Below, piece after piece: positions 42,462 through 51,028 of a DNA stretch of 64,000 nt (position 1 is the stretch's first letter; each line of letters starts with the position of its first letter). The DNA is taken from NCBI GenBank assembly GCA_040235505.1, contig JBECKW010000112.1, forward strand, positions 1-64,000, written 5' to 3'. The notes beneath the pieces are model-generated. The model did no database searches. It was not told the DNA's origin and saw nothing but the letters and a program-made list of their open reading frames with translations. A program made the position numbers and the translations under genes. The DNA comes from JBECKW01 sp040235505. GTDB taxonomy: Bacteria > Desulfobacterota > Desulfobacteria > Desulfobacterales > JAFDDL01.

Positions 42462-43390
42462 ACCGGGTCCCCAAACCGATTCTGCTGGTGGCCCTGGGGG
42501 GAAACGCCCTGATCCGGAAGGGTCAGCGGGGCACCCTCCGGGAGCAGCTCGATAATCTGAAGCTGCCCATGAAACAGATTGCCCGGCTTTCCCGAAGCTA
42601 CCGGATCATCCTCACCCACGGAAACGGCCCCCAGGTGGGCAATCTCCTGCTCCAGCAGGAATGCTGCCCCGACATTCCCCGCCTTCCCCTGGAAATCCTG
42701 GTCGCCCAGACCGAAGGCCAGATCGGTTACATGATCGAATCCACCCTGGACAGCGAATTGATGGCCATCGGTATCGATCACAAGCCCCTGATAAGTTTAA
42801 TCACATACGTTGTGGTGGATAGGGACGACCCCTCATTTAAAACCCCCTCCAAGCCCATCGGTCCCGTGTACCCTGAAGAAAAAATCGCGGGTCTTCCGTT
42901 TCCGGTGACCCGAACCGCCAAAGGCTTCCGTCGGGTGGTGGCCTCCCCCGAGCCGGTGACCATCATTGAAAAACGGGAAATCCAGAAGCTGATCGATGCG
43001 GATTTCATCGTTGTCTGTTGCGGGGGCGGCGGAATCCCCGTAATTCGGAAAGGACGGGCCTTCAACGGAGTGGATGCAGTGATCGACAAGGACCTTGCCG
43101 GCGGCAAGCTGGCGGCGGAAGTGGGGGTGGATATCTTCTGTATCGCCACGGATGTAAAGGGAGTGGCGCTGAATTACGGCACCGGAAACGAGCGGTTTTT
43201 AGAAGGGTTGACGGTGCCTGAGGCCGCCCGGTTTGCCGCCGAGGGCCATTTCCCCCCGGGCTCCATGGGGCCCAAGGTAACCGCGGCCACCCGCTTTTGC
43301 GCCGCCACCGGGCGCCGGGCCGTCATCACCGCCATCGATGCCATAGAAGCGGCAGTGGCGGGACGGAAGGGAACTACGATCCTGCCGTAA
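42458..43390 (+). CDS. arcC: Carbamate kinase
   Basis: A 310-residue protein with a GTG start at 42458 that overlaps the previous stop. It shows the amino-acid-kinase opening VALGGNALIRKGQRG, HGNGPQVGNLLLQQ, FIVVCCGGGGIPV and DKDLAGGKLA, all marks of carbamate kinase. It makes ATP from carbamoyl phosphate and ADP, releasing ammonia and CO2. No ornithine transcarbamylase or arginine deiminase lies in the window, so the source of carbamoyl phosphate is unclear. A weak hairpin with a T-run follows near 43482-43512. Confidence 0.95.
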   Translation: MNRVPKPILLVALGGNALIRKGQRGTLREQLDNLKLPMKQIARLSRSYRIILTHGNGPQVGNLLLQQECCPDIPRLPLEILVAQTEGQIGYMIESTLDSELMAIGIDHKPLISLITYVVVDRDDPSFKTPSKPIGPVYPEEKIAGLPFPVTRTAKGFRRVVASPEPVTIIEKREIQKLIDADFIVVCCGGGGIPVIRKGRAFNGVDAVIDKDLAGGKLAAEVGVDIFCIATDVKGVALNYGTGNERFLEGLTVPEAARFAAEGHFPPGSMGPKVTAATRFCAATGRRAVITAIDAIEAAVAGRKGTTILP

Positions 43391-43399
43391 GCCTGATCC

Positions 43400-43490
43400 G
43401 ACGACGTCGGATGCTGGGAGGCCGGGAGGCTTGGACGCTGGAAGGCAGAGAGGTCCCGACGCCGGGATCTTCGACTGGGAGGCAAAGAGC
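43400..43490. repeat. Degenerate short-word repeat in spacer
   Basis: Words like GGGAGGC and CTGGAAGGC recur four or five times between arcC and the next gene. Not an inverted repeat of clear length. Confidence 0.45.
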
Positions 43491-43512
43491 TTTTTAACGA
43501 TGCGCTTTTTTT
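43482..43512 (+). terminator. Possible terminator after arcC
   Basis: AAAGAGC pairs with GCGCTTT (one mismatch) and is followed by a T-run. It lies about 100 bp after the arcC stop. Confidence 0.45.
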
Positions 43513-43543
43513 GTGTGTTTCCGAACAGGATTAAAAGGGCGAC

Positions 43544-44548
43544 ATGATGCATGACCCCGTAAAAAAGGGAATCATCGGCACTTTCATCTTCTTATTGGGG
43601 ATGCAGGCTGTAAGCCTTGCGGCCGGCCTGGGCCCCTTGCAGACGGAGAACCGCTTTACCCCCCACCTGATGTTCCTGACGCCTGTGCCCACCGCACCGA
43701 TGGACCTGTCCGGAAGCCGGCTGCAGGGCGCCTTGACGGTTAATTACAGCAGCCTGTTTGTCAACGAGGAATCGGCGCACTGGTCGGCCCTGATCGACAT
43801 GGAGATGACAATCCTCGAGGGCTCCCTCGAATATCGTTTGAACCGGCGAGTCCGGGTGGGAATCCGTCTCCCGCTTGTCAGCATGAACAGCGGATTTATG
43901 GACAGTTTTTTAGAAAATTACCACCATTCCCTGGGAGTGCCCGACTACGGGCGTGAAACCCGGCCGAAAAACGAATTTGCCTATCGGCTGCAAAAAAACG
44001 GTCTTGACTGGATATCCTCCCGTTCCGGCGGTCTGCATCTTGCCGACAGCAGCATTGATCTGAGGGTGGCGCTTCTGCGCAACGAGGGGGAATTGCCGCT
44101 GAGTGCCGATCTGCAGTATGTTCTCAAGCTCCCCCTCGGCAACGCCGAGCAGGGATTCGGCAGCGGAAAGATCGACCAGGGATTTTTTATACCCATGCAG
44201 CTGGATTTCTCATCCTGGGATATCTACCTGATGCCGGGAATCATCCTGCCGGCAAAACCCGATACCCTGGGGGCCGATGTCCATGTCAATACGATGGGCA
44301 GCGCATTCCTGGGGATTGACTATGCACTTTCCCCCCGGTGGTCGGCGGCGGCGCAGATCAACTACTATTCCTCGCCCCTTGAAACGACCGGTATTCGGCC
44401 ACTGGACCAGGGGAGTTTCGAACTCGCACTGGGGGCCGTGCGACAGATGACGGCCGGAACCGCTCTGGAGGTCGCGTTCTGCGAAGACCTTTCACGCAGC
44501 GCCCCCGATTTTTCGCTCCAGGTAGGCCTGCGGTTCAACGCCTTTTAG
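43544..44548 (+). CDS. DUF3187-family outer membrane protein
   Basis: A 334-residue protein. Residues 1-27 are a signal (GTFIFLLGMQAVSLAAG). The rest is a series of beta strands with turns, ending LQVGLRFNAF with terminal Phe, as expected for a beta barrel assembled by BAM. The DUF3187 family has no known role. Its stop codon overlaps that of the convergent thioesterase gene (TAG at 44546-44548, TTA at 44545-44547). Confidence 0.78.
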   Translation: MMHDPVKKGIIGTFIFLLGMQAVSLAAGLGPLQTENRFTPHLMFLTPVPTAPMDLSGSRLQGALTVNYSSLFVNEESAHWSALIDMEMTILEGSLEYRLNRRVRVGIRLPLVSMNSGFMDSFLENYHHSLGVPDYGRETRPKNEFAYRLQKNGLDWISSRSGGLHLADSSIDLRVALLRNEGELPLSADLQYVLKLPLGNAEQGFGSGKIDQGFFIPMQLDFSSWDIYLMPGIILPAKPDTLGADVHVNTMGSAFLGIDYALSPRWSAAAQINYYSSPLETTGIRPLDQGSFELALGAVRQMTAGTALEVAFCEDLSRSAPDFSLQVGLRFNAF

Positions 44549-44985
44549 GAACCACGGAGCATTCTCTCAAGATCTGATATCCGGACCCTTACAATCTCCG
44601 GCAGTGTGGTTTTGACCTGGTTTCGATAGTCAAAGGCAACCACCTCCGCCTCTCCCAATGCAGCGATTTTTTGGTACTTGCTGCTGGCAATGGCGTACTT
44701 CATGAAAAACCGGTCCTTTTCCATGCGATCGGCTCTTGCCCCCACCCGTATCAGGTCCGGAAATGTCAGCGGGATTTTGTATCGACACCGTGTGGAGGCC
44801 AGGATGGGGCCGACTCCGGAAGTGTTCACGGTCGCCAGAAAATCGATTTTTTCAAGATACACCACCCGGACACTCTCGAAATACCTGAAATATACCATGT
44901 TATTGACGTGCTGAAGCGCGTCCATTTCTCCCCAGGCGATCTGAATGTCGATAAACACCGGATATTCGTTTAGCAGATCGTTCAT
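44545..44985 (-). CDS. Acyl-CoA thioesterase (4HBT hotdog fold)
   Basis: A 146-residue protein from ATG 44985, with AAGGA five bases upstream; a longer frame to 45018 has no ribosome site. The active-site motif is IAWGEMDALQHVNNMVYFRY (D-x-x-x-H-V-N-N-x-x-Y), about residues 11-30. It hydrolyses an acyl-CoA; the chain is unknown. It ends overlapping the DUF3187 stop. Confidence 0.88.
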   Translation of the reverse strand: MNDLLNEYPVFIDIQIAWGEMDALQHVNNMVYFRYFESVRVVYLEKIDFLATVNTSGVGPILASTRCRYKIPLTFPDLIRVGARADRMEKDRFFMKYAIASSKYQKIAALGEAEVVAFDYRNQVKTTLPEIVRVRISDLERMLRGS

Positions 44986-45123
44986 ACTTTTCCTTGATTT
45001 GGATAAGGAGGTTGCCATAGGCGATAGGCCATGGGCTATAGGCTATGGGTGTAGGTTTACAGCTAAACAACCTTTCTCAGGGATGTAGAGGCCAAGTCAA
45101 GGTTTATTTGTATCCATAGAAAT

Positions 45124-45355
45124 GAACGTCCAACGTTCAACATCCAATGTGGACTTTATATCGTTTGAGAATCCCTCGCCTCCGCTTGAAATATAGTTGA
45201 ACTGCAGGCGACAACGAAATAAGCCTCTGAATACCTCAACCGGCCCTATCCTGCTTTTAATGTCGAACCCTTAATCCCGGCGTCGAGATTTCCTTTAAAT
45301 CAGACCCCATCCTTTCATTGGATGTTGGATGTTCGACGTTGAACGTTGGACGTTC
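45124..45355. repeat. Intergenic inverted repeat built from GTCCAACGTTC words
   Basis: Left arm 45124-45149 (GAACGTCCAACGTTCAACAT) and right arm 45316-45355 (TGGATGTTGGATGTTCGACG) are inverted. The words match the element at 28614-28781. The 44986-45403 spacer also holds a GGCTATAGGCTATGGG tandem near 45030. An upstream reading frame into the radical SAM gene is only this repeat. Confidence 0.8.
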
Positions 45356-45403
45356 GTCTGTTATTTTATGGGTAATATCAATTGCGCAAAGGAATTTTTT
45401 TTC

Positions 45404-46468
45404 ATGACCTCATGTTTTCCATCAAACGAATACGACTTTGAAACCGGCGTTTACCGTCCGCCCAGTGAGGGCGGCAGCGATTCCCTGCTGCTGAGGCTTA
45501 CGCGAAACTGTCCATGGAACCACTGCACATTTTGCGGCATGTACAAAGAAGAAAAATTTCAGCTTCGCGGCGTGGACGAAATTAAACGCGATATTGATGC
45601 CATATCCGCCATCCGGGATGATCTCCGAAGTATCTCTTTGGAAATGGGCTATGCCGGAGACATTACCCCGGAGACGGCGTATGCCTTGATTCAGAAAAAG
45701 CCTGAACTCAACTACCACCAGGGATTCGCCATGGTGTTCCACTGGCTCCAATCCGGCGCCCGGACGGCTTTTTTACAGGACGCCGACAGCCTGATCATGA
45801 AAAGCGAGCAGATGACAGCGATCCTTGAATACCTTCGGGCGACCTTTCCAACCCTTGAACGCGTCACCACCTATGCCCGGTCCAAAACCCTGGCCCGCAA
45901 ACCTTTGGACGAGCTCAAAGCCATTCACCGGGCGGGCCTCGACCGGGTCCATGTGGGACTGGAGAGTGGAGATGATTTCGTTTTGAAAAAAATCAAAAAG
46001 GGCGCCACCGGCGAAATCCATATTCAAGGGGGGCGAAAAGCCAAGGAGGCGGGCTTTCAACTCTCGGAATACTGGATGCCCGGATTGGGCGGCAAGGCGC
46101 TCTGGGAGTCCCACGCCGTCAATACCGCAAAGGTTCTCAGCGCCATCGATCCCGATTATATCCGCTCCAGGCCTCTTCATATCTGGGCCGGCACGCCACT
46201 CCAAAACGAATTTTCAGGCGGTGAATTCGAAACGCAGTCCGGAAGGGAGCACCTGTATGAGCTGAAGGTGACCATCGAACACCTGGACGTCACCTCGAGG
46301 GTGTGTTTCGACCATGCGGGCAACTACTGGAAAAATCGTTCGGGGGGCCACCTGCTCTCCATGCGCTACGAGGGGTATAAATTCCCCGAAGAAAAGCAAA
46401 GTGTTTTGAAGCTGATCGAAGATGGGCTGGAGTTCAACAAAACCCGACCGAATTTCATGCGTATGTAG
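45404..46468 (+). CDS. Radical SAM protein (B12-independent, CoA/heme-type group unknown)
   Basis: A 354-residue protein from ATG 45404 (AAAGGA upstream), because the earlier frame is repeat sequence. The cluster motif is CPWNHCTFC (C-x4-C-x2-C) at about residues 36-44, followed by GMYKEEKF. Later GLESGDDFVLKKIKKG and GKALWESHAVNTA are typical of this group, which resembles COG1032-like enzymes of unknown substrate. No second Fe-S domain. It is isolated between repeats. Confidence 0.82.
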   Translation: MTSCFPSNEYDFETGVYRPPSEGGSDSLLLRLTRNCPWNHCTFCGMYKEEKFQLRGVDEIKRDIDAISAIRDDLRSISLEMGYAGDITPETAYALIQKKPELNYHQGFAMVFHWLQSGARTAFLQDADSLIMKSEQMTAILEYLRATFPTLERVTTYARSKTLARKPLDELKAIHRAGLDRVHVGLESGDDFVLKKIKKGATGEIHIQGGRKAKEAGFQLSEYWMPGLGGKALWESHAVNTAKVLSAIDPDYIRSRPLHIWAGTPLQNEFSGGEFETQSGREHLYELKVTIEHLDVTSRVCFDHAGNYWKNRSGGHLLSMRYEGYKFPEEKQSVLKLIEDGLEFNKTRPNFMRM

Positions 46469-46538
46469 AGAACCGGCAGCCACGGATAGTTTCTATCTGA
46501 CCCGGAAAGATAGTACATGGCATAGAAGCATCAAAGCG

Positions 46539-46844
46539 CTATCTTCTTCCGCCCAGCATAAACAGGCTGGTTTCGCGTCTCCAGACGGAGTGGTGAATCC
46601 GGCCTTCTTCAGAAAAAACATCCGCCAACCGGGCGCCGAGAGAACTTTTTCCGTTTTCGGGAATTTCGCCCTGCCACGTCAGTCGGATACAAAAACCGTT
46701 GGCAGCATCATGACTGCACAGCAAGGCAATATCCGCAAGGTCCTTTTCGGGTGCAAGGGGCGACAACTTATAGAATTTAGAAATGACCTGTGTTTTATCA
46801 ACAGGGATATCCGCATTAATCGTTATCATTTCAGTCCAGGTCAT
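46539..46844 (-). CDS. Small protein of unknown function
   Basis: A 101-residue frame beginning MTWTEMITINADIPVDKTQV with a GAGGCGG site five bases before the ATG. It includes DLADIALLCSHDAANGFCIR and ends with a basic tail (RRETSLFMLGGRR). The alternating pattern suggests a small dimeric alpha/beta barrel. No family is recognised. It is probably real because of the ribosome site. Confidence 0.55.
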   Translation of the reverse strand: MTWTEMITINADIPVDKTQVISKFYKLSPLAPEKDLADIALLCSHDAANGFCIRLTWQGEIPENGKSSLGARLADVFSEEGRIHHSVWRRETSLFMLGGRR

Positions 46845-46953
46845 ATCCGCCTCAATTTATGGTTTTGCAATAGCACGGTTCAAATAACTGTCTTTTCTTA
46901 TCGACCATTTTTCGGATTCTTTGAGTTTTTTTGGTGAACGGCCATCATGTGCC

Positions 46954-47313
46954 CTAAATTTTTTCCGGACCTTCCGGATCATCGCCGAAAAAACATCCGT
47001 TCATTTTCCTGTGAAACGGGGGATGGTTTCCGTTTTTATGATGACCGAATCCACCGAACAGAAGACGTGACAAAATGATCAGCCCCACCGCCTGCCAGTA
47101 AGATATCAGCGGCAGATCGAACAGTGGGGAAAGCGTCACTGCCCAGAGCCACTTCACCAGGAACCCGAAGATCAGGGCAAAAAAGCACGCCAAAGAAAGA
47201 CCGGCAACCACCCATCCGATAATCCGAAAGATCTTCGATGGGGTCATCTTTCCAAAATGGCGCGAGCAGCGGTTGTTGTTTTCATTGGCCTGGATCGACT
47301 CCGTGCTGTTCAT
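46954..47313 (-). CDS. Small two-helix membrane protein beside ECF sigma remnant
   Basis: A 119-residue protein with two membrane helices (FRIIGWVVAGLSLACFFALI and ISYWQAVGLIILSRLLFGGF) and a His/Asn-rich tail (GGFGHHKNGNHPP). In related genomes such proteins follow a small ECF sigma gene, and here it starts six bases after the sigma remnant, so it is likely the sigma's partner or target. The remnant sigma is broken, so its control may be lost. Confidence 0.65.
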   Translation of the reverse strand: MNSTESIQANENNNRCSRHFGKMTPSKIFRIIGWVVAGLSLACFFALIFGFLVKWLWAVTLSPLFDLPLISYWQAVGLIILSRLLFGGFGHHKNGNHPPFHRKMNGCFFGDDPEGPEKI

Positions 47314-47318
47314 GAGTA

Positions 47319-47619
47319 TTACTCCCTTTCAGGTTGTTCTTGTTGGATACGCCTCCGCATTTTCGCGATGGCGCGTGATTTCCGGGACAACAGGGTATTA
47401 ATGGGGACATTCCAAATTTTCGCCAGATCACTGAATGTCTGTCCTTTTACTTCCGTCGCGATAATCAATATCGAACAGGTGAACCGCCACATCATGGATG
47501 AAATCTTCCGCATCCTGAGCGGCCATATCATCGACGCGTCGTCTTACAAACCCCAGCAGTTTCCGGTATTCAGTCCGGAAAAACTCCGCCAGGCGTCCTT
47601 TTTCGCTATCTGAAGCCAT
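47319..47619 (-). pseudogene. Deleted and frameshifted ECF-type sigma factor
   Basis: Reading from 47619, the first part gives EYRKLLGFVRRRVDDMAAQD and FIHDVAVHLFD, which is sigma region 2. Another frame from about 47470 gives IIATEVKGQTFSDLAKIWNV and then LLSRKSRAIAKM, which is region 4. The roughly 80-90 residues that should lie between are missing, and the two parts are in different frames. So the gene has an internal deletion and cannot give a normal sigma factor. Confidence 0.75.
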
Positions 47620-48217
47620 CTATCGCCGCCGCTGATAAATATCGCCGTTTAATTGCCGGTTCTGAATGAACACCGTCATGATCCCCGGGATGTTTTTGTT
47701 TGTAATGCCAAGACGTGTCTGTGGATTGATTTATTGCATGCCTTCAAAAAAACTGACGCTTCTCGAATGGGAAATAGTCGCCCCGAATGAACCGAATTCA
47801 CCTGATGATCATTTTCCTGTTGCCAATCCCGCTATTATGGATTATATATATAACAGTTCTGGTGTGAAAAGCTCGTCAAAATGGAATTCAGCATTTCTCC
47901 TTCGTAACGCTGCATTCACCATCGACATTGCCATTTCTGATTACATTTTGCCAGTGTAACATTATCCATGGCAGAGACATGGGCGAATACATCAAGCAGC
48001 ATGGGCGGCAGGTTCCTCGGTCGGAATTAAATCACCAAACGCCGGGCTCAACGGAAGACCCCTGAGTGGGACTCACTTTAGTTTTCCCGAAAAACAGCCA
48101 AGTAAAAAAAATATGCGGCCTCCCAGAATTGCGGGGCTATTTATCAAACGGAACACTTGTGGTTCCGGCATCGTAGAACAAAAAACAATCACTACAAACG
48201 AAAGTATAAACAGAAAA
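47620..48217. other. Spacer
   Basis: About 600 bp, AT-rich. A 97-residue plus frame at 47666-47959 has no ribosome site and looks random. No repeat longer than a few bases was seen. Confidence 0.4.
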
Positions 48218-48379
48218 ATGGAAGAGAAAAAATTAAAAGAAATTGAAGCCAGGTTGAACCAGCTTCTCAAAGAAAACGAAAAATCTCAGAAACCGGAAAC
48301 CCGCTCCTCCCCCGTCAACCTCCAGGGCGTCGAGGTGATCCGGCGTCGCAAAGGCCATAGGGATCTTCATATCGCCTGA
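48218..48379 (+). CDS. Small charged coiled-coil-like protein
   Basis: A 53-residue product, MEEKKLKEIEARLNQLLKEN and on, ending GVEVIRRRKGHRDLHIA. A helix with heptad Leu spacing then a basic end. The ribosome site is weak. Similar short tails with V-I-R-R-R-K-G occur in deltaproteobacterial small proteins, from memory. Function unknown; a longer start at 48113 is less likely. Confidence 0.4.
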   Translation: MEEKKLKEIEARLNQLLKENEKSQKPETRSSPVNLQGVEVIRRRKGHRDLHIA

Positions 48380-48674
48380 TTATGGAAAACCAGGGTGGCG
48401 AAATTCGTCGCCCTGTTGACCCGCCGACGCTCCCAGCGCAGCTTTTTTCATATAATCCAAGCCCTTAGCCGCTTCCGTATAGGATTTTTGCTTTTTGTAT
48501 CCTTACCATCCGATGGATAACCATCCGTCAGGTTTGATGCACGAAGTGTAATTCGCTCGGACGCTGAATAAGATTCATTAAATTTATACTTGATTAATGT
48601 GTAGATTTATATATATTTGTTCAATCTCAGGATAATTAAAAGAATCTATTCGGCATCTTGAATTGGAGGCATCC
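48380..48674. other. Spacer with one hairpin
   Basis: AGGGTGGCGA/TCGTCGCCCT stem with AATT loop at 48391-48412, no T-run. AT-rich after 48520, likely promoter region of the gene at 48675. Confidence 0.45.
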
Positions 48675-48914
48675 ATGGCTCGCCCCACAGATCTTACAGG
48701 CAAACATCTGCAGCCCTTTTCCCGGCAGAATGTCACACCAGGTGCCATCCTCATATCCCTGGGAGATCGACCCCGGAAAAAAACGGCTGAAATTTTAACA
48801 GGTTTGGGTATCCATAAAGATTATATCGACGATGCCCTCAAGGGCAAGCCGTATGGGGCAAAAGTCATTGATCTGGAGGAATACAGGTGGATGCGGCTGT
48901 TTGACGAATTGTAA
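48675..48914 (+). CDS. Small protein of unknown function
   Basis: A 79-residue protein from ATG 48675 with TTGGAGG five bases upstream. It begins MARPTDLTGKHLQPFSRQNV and ends with VIDLEEYRWMRLFDEL. No signal, membrane part or metal motif is seen. It looks coded (good ribosome site), but no family was recognised. Confidence 0.55.
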   Translation: MARPTDLTGKHLQPFSRQNVTPGAILISLGDRPRKKTAEILTGLGIHKDYIDDALKGKPYGAKVIDLEEYRWMRLFDEL

Positions 48915-49160
48915 TCCTGACCCGGCCTGTCTCCCGGACATTTTACTTCCGGACCCGCAATATTCTTGCGTCTGCTGCATTTCTCCAAACGCTTTCCCGG
49001 TTTTTACAAATTAGACGATATCCCTTCACACACACCGATTTTTTATTGTCAAACGCCTCATTTCTTCGATTTCCGTTTGACATTCCACCCTGTTACAGAT
49101 GATATTAGAAACAGTAAAAATCCGGAAACCGAAACCCCAAAACCAGGAAATGGATCAGGT

Positions 49161-49520
49161 ATGGACGAAACTGATGATATTGCCAAGTATAAAGATGAGT
49201 TGATGTCCTTTAACGCCGGCGAGTTTATCTTTCAAAAGGATGAAGAAGGCCATGTCATGTATATGGTTGTCAAGGGAGAGGTCGAAATCCTCATTCACCA
49301 CAAGGTGGTTGAGAAAGTATTGCCCGGCGGGGTGATCGGTGAAATGGCCCTCCTGGATATGGGCCCCAGAAGCGCAACCGCCATTGCCAAAACCGATTGT
49401 CTGCTTCTGGCCATTGACCGGAACCGTTTTCAACTGCAGGTCAAAAAATCTCCCAGTTTTTCCCTGCAGGTCATGCGGATTATGGCCGAACGCCTGCGGC
49501 GGCTTGATCAATTCATTTAA
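49161..49520 (+). CDS. Cyclic-nucleotide-binding (Crp-like cNMP) domain protein
   Basis: A 119-residue protein from ATG 49161. It is a single cNMP-binding beta barrel: FNAGEFIFQKDEEGHVMYMV, VLPGGVIGEMALLDMGPRSA (the phosphate-binding cassette, with R and A after the G-E) and TDCLLLAIDRNRF. No DNA-binding or enzyme domain follows. It could be a stand-alone sensor or a broken-off regulatory domain. The gene is followed by the repeat at 49530-49717 and the convergent mscS gene. Confidence 0.82.
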   Translation: MDETDDIAKYKDELMSFNAGEFIFQKDEEGHVMYMVVKGEVEILIHHKVVEKVLPGGVIGEMALLDMGPRSATAIAKTDCLLLAIDRNRFQLQVKKSPSFSLQVMRIMAERLRRLDQFI

Positions 49521-49529
49521 CGACAGTTA

Positions 49530-49717
49530 CAGGTTGGCGGGTTCCAAGTTCCAGGTTAAAAAAGCAGGCGATGCTCCAGGTTGGCGCAGCGCCTGTTCGC
49601 GTGATAAGGCATACATTAAAAGCTCACCCCACTTCTGAACCCAAAATCTTAGAGCGCGCATTTCCTAAGATGCTTAGATGTCGCCGTTTAACCTGGAACG
49701 TGCAACCTGCAAACCTG
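49530..49717. repeat. Intergenic inverted repeat built from CCAGGTT words; overlaps mscS 3' end
   Basis: Left arm 49530-49560 and right arm 49687-49717 are inverted copies matching at about 27 of 31 positions (core TTCCAGGTTAAA). The right arm codes for the last residues of the MscS protein. Confidence 0.8.
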
Positions 49718-50975
49718 AAACTTTTTCTGTTGCCAGTTTCACAAGATCCGTCCCCGATGGGTACTGATAGACCTTCAGGTCGAACTCGCCGGCGATGGCC
49801 AGCAGATGGTCGAAAATGTCCGACTGGATCGATTCATAATTGGCCCAGACCTTGTCTTTGCAAAACACGTAGATCTCCAGTGGAAGCCCGTGCTGGGTGG
49901 GGGCCAGTTGCCGGATCAGAAAGGTCATGTCGGTATTGATCATGGGATGGTTCTGAAGGTATGCGAAAACGTAGGCCCGGAATGTTCCGATATTGGTGAG
50001 CCGGCGGGCGTTTGCGCCGTCCCTGGTTTCGATGCCACGTTCGGCGTTGTGCGCTTCGATCTCCCGGTTTTTCCGCTGCATGTAATCTGCGATGTACCGG
50101 ATTCTCGAAAACCGTTCGAGCATTTCCGGCGTACAGAAACGGATCGTATTCATGTCGATATAAACGGCCCGCTTGATGCGCCGCCCCTGTGATTCCTGCA
50201 TGCCTCGCCAGTTTTTGAAAGAATCGTTGATCAGAGCATAGGTCGGAATGGTGGTAATCGTCCTGTCGAAGTTGCGCACCTTCACCGTAGTGAGGGTGAT
50301 GTCGATCACATCCCCGTCGGCGCCGTATTTGGGCATTTCGATCCAGTCCCCCTGTTTGAGCATCCGGTTTGAAATCAGCTGAATCCCTGCAACGAACCCC
50401 AGGATCGGGTCCTTGAAAATCAGCATGAGCACGGCCGTCATAGCCCCCAGGCCGCTCAGCAAATACACCGGCGATCGATCCAGCACCACGGAAAGGGCCA
50501 TGATCAGACCGGCGCACACCAGCACGATCTTGAGCACCTGGGCAAATCCCTTGAGGGGAATCTCCCTGGAAACATCGAATCTCTGGTAAACGCCGTGAAA
50601 GAAATTAATCAATGCATCCAGGGCCAGAAGCACCACCACGATGAAATAGATACCAACGGCGCCGGAAGCGGCGGCGCTGACCCGGGGATAGGCACTCAGC
50701 ACCAGCGGCAGAAAGAGCTGAAAAACAATGGCCGGCACCAGCAGGGTCAGACGCATGAAAAACCGGCTCTCCTCCAGAAGATCGTCCCAGGTGGCCCGGG
50801 TGTGCCTGAAAATCCGGTGAACCACCGTCGCCACGACCCGGCGGCTGATGAAAAAGGCGATAACCCCTGCCACCAGCACCAGAATGGTCAGAATGGTGCT
50901 GGCAAGGGCGCCGGTGATGCCCGCATTGAGGTTGAATCCGGAAAGCCATGACCTCAGGAGTTCGAATAGGGACAT
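49674..50975 (-). CDS. MscS-family mechanosensitive ion channel
   Basis: A 433-residue protein with about four or five N-terminal helices, a pore-type segment (LSGLGAMTAVLMLIFKDPIL), then the beta domain (GDWIEMPKYGADGDVIDITL, PTYALINDSFKNW) and a C-terminal alpha/beta end. It opens under membrane tension to release solutes. It lacks the long periplasmic domain of the K/PAO group. The last dozen residues (SGLQVARSRLNGDI) come from an inverted repeat that has replaced the natural end, so the C-terminus may be altered. Start ATG 50975 has GGGAGG five bases upstream. Confidence 0.88.
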   Translation of the reverse strand: MSLFELLRSWLSGFNLNAGITGALASTILTILVLVAGVIAFFISRRVVATVVHRIFRHTRATWDDLLEESRFFMRLTLLVPAIVFQLFLPLVLSAYPRVSAAASGAVGIYFIVVVLLALDALINFFHGVYQRFDVSREIPLKGFAQVLKIVLVCAGLIMALSVVLDRSPVYLLSGLGAMTAVLMLIFKDPILGFVAGIQLISNRMLKQGDWIEMPKYGADGDVIDITLTTVKVRNFDRTITTIPTYALINDSFKNWRGMQESQGRRIKRAVYIDMNTIRFCTPEMLERFSRIRYIADYMQRKNREIEAHNAERGIETRDGANARRLTNIGTFRAYVFAYLQNHPMINTDMTFLIRQLAPTQHGLPLEIYVFCKDKVWANYESIQSDIFDHLLAIAGEFDLKVYQYPSGTDLVKLATEKVSGLQVARSRLNGDI

Positions 50976-50997
50976 GAACGCCTCCCTGTATAGATGA

Positions 50998-51028
50998 TGC
51001 CGAGAATCCTTTCAGCAGATTCTCGGCA
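50998..51028 (-). terminator. Hairpin over hypE stop codon
   Basis: TGCCGAGAATC and GATTCTCGGCA form an 11-bp perfect stem with a 9-base loop that covers the last hypE codons and stop. No T-run follows on either strand, so it may be a Rho-linked or RNA-protecting hairpin. Confidence 0.55.

Noticed and set aside
47666..47959. 97-residue plus-strand frame
   Set aside because: No ribosome site, no similarity pattern, AT-rich random-looking content.
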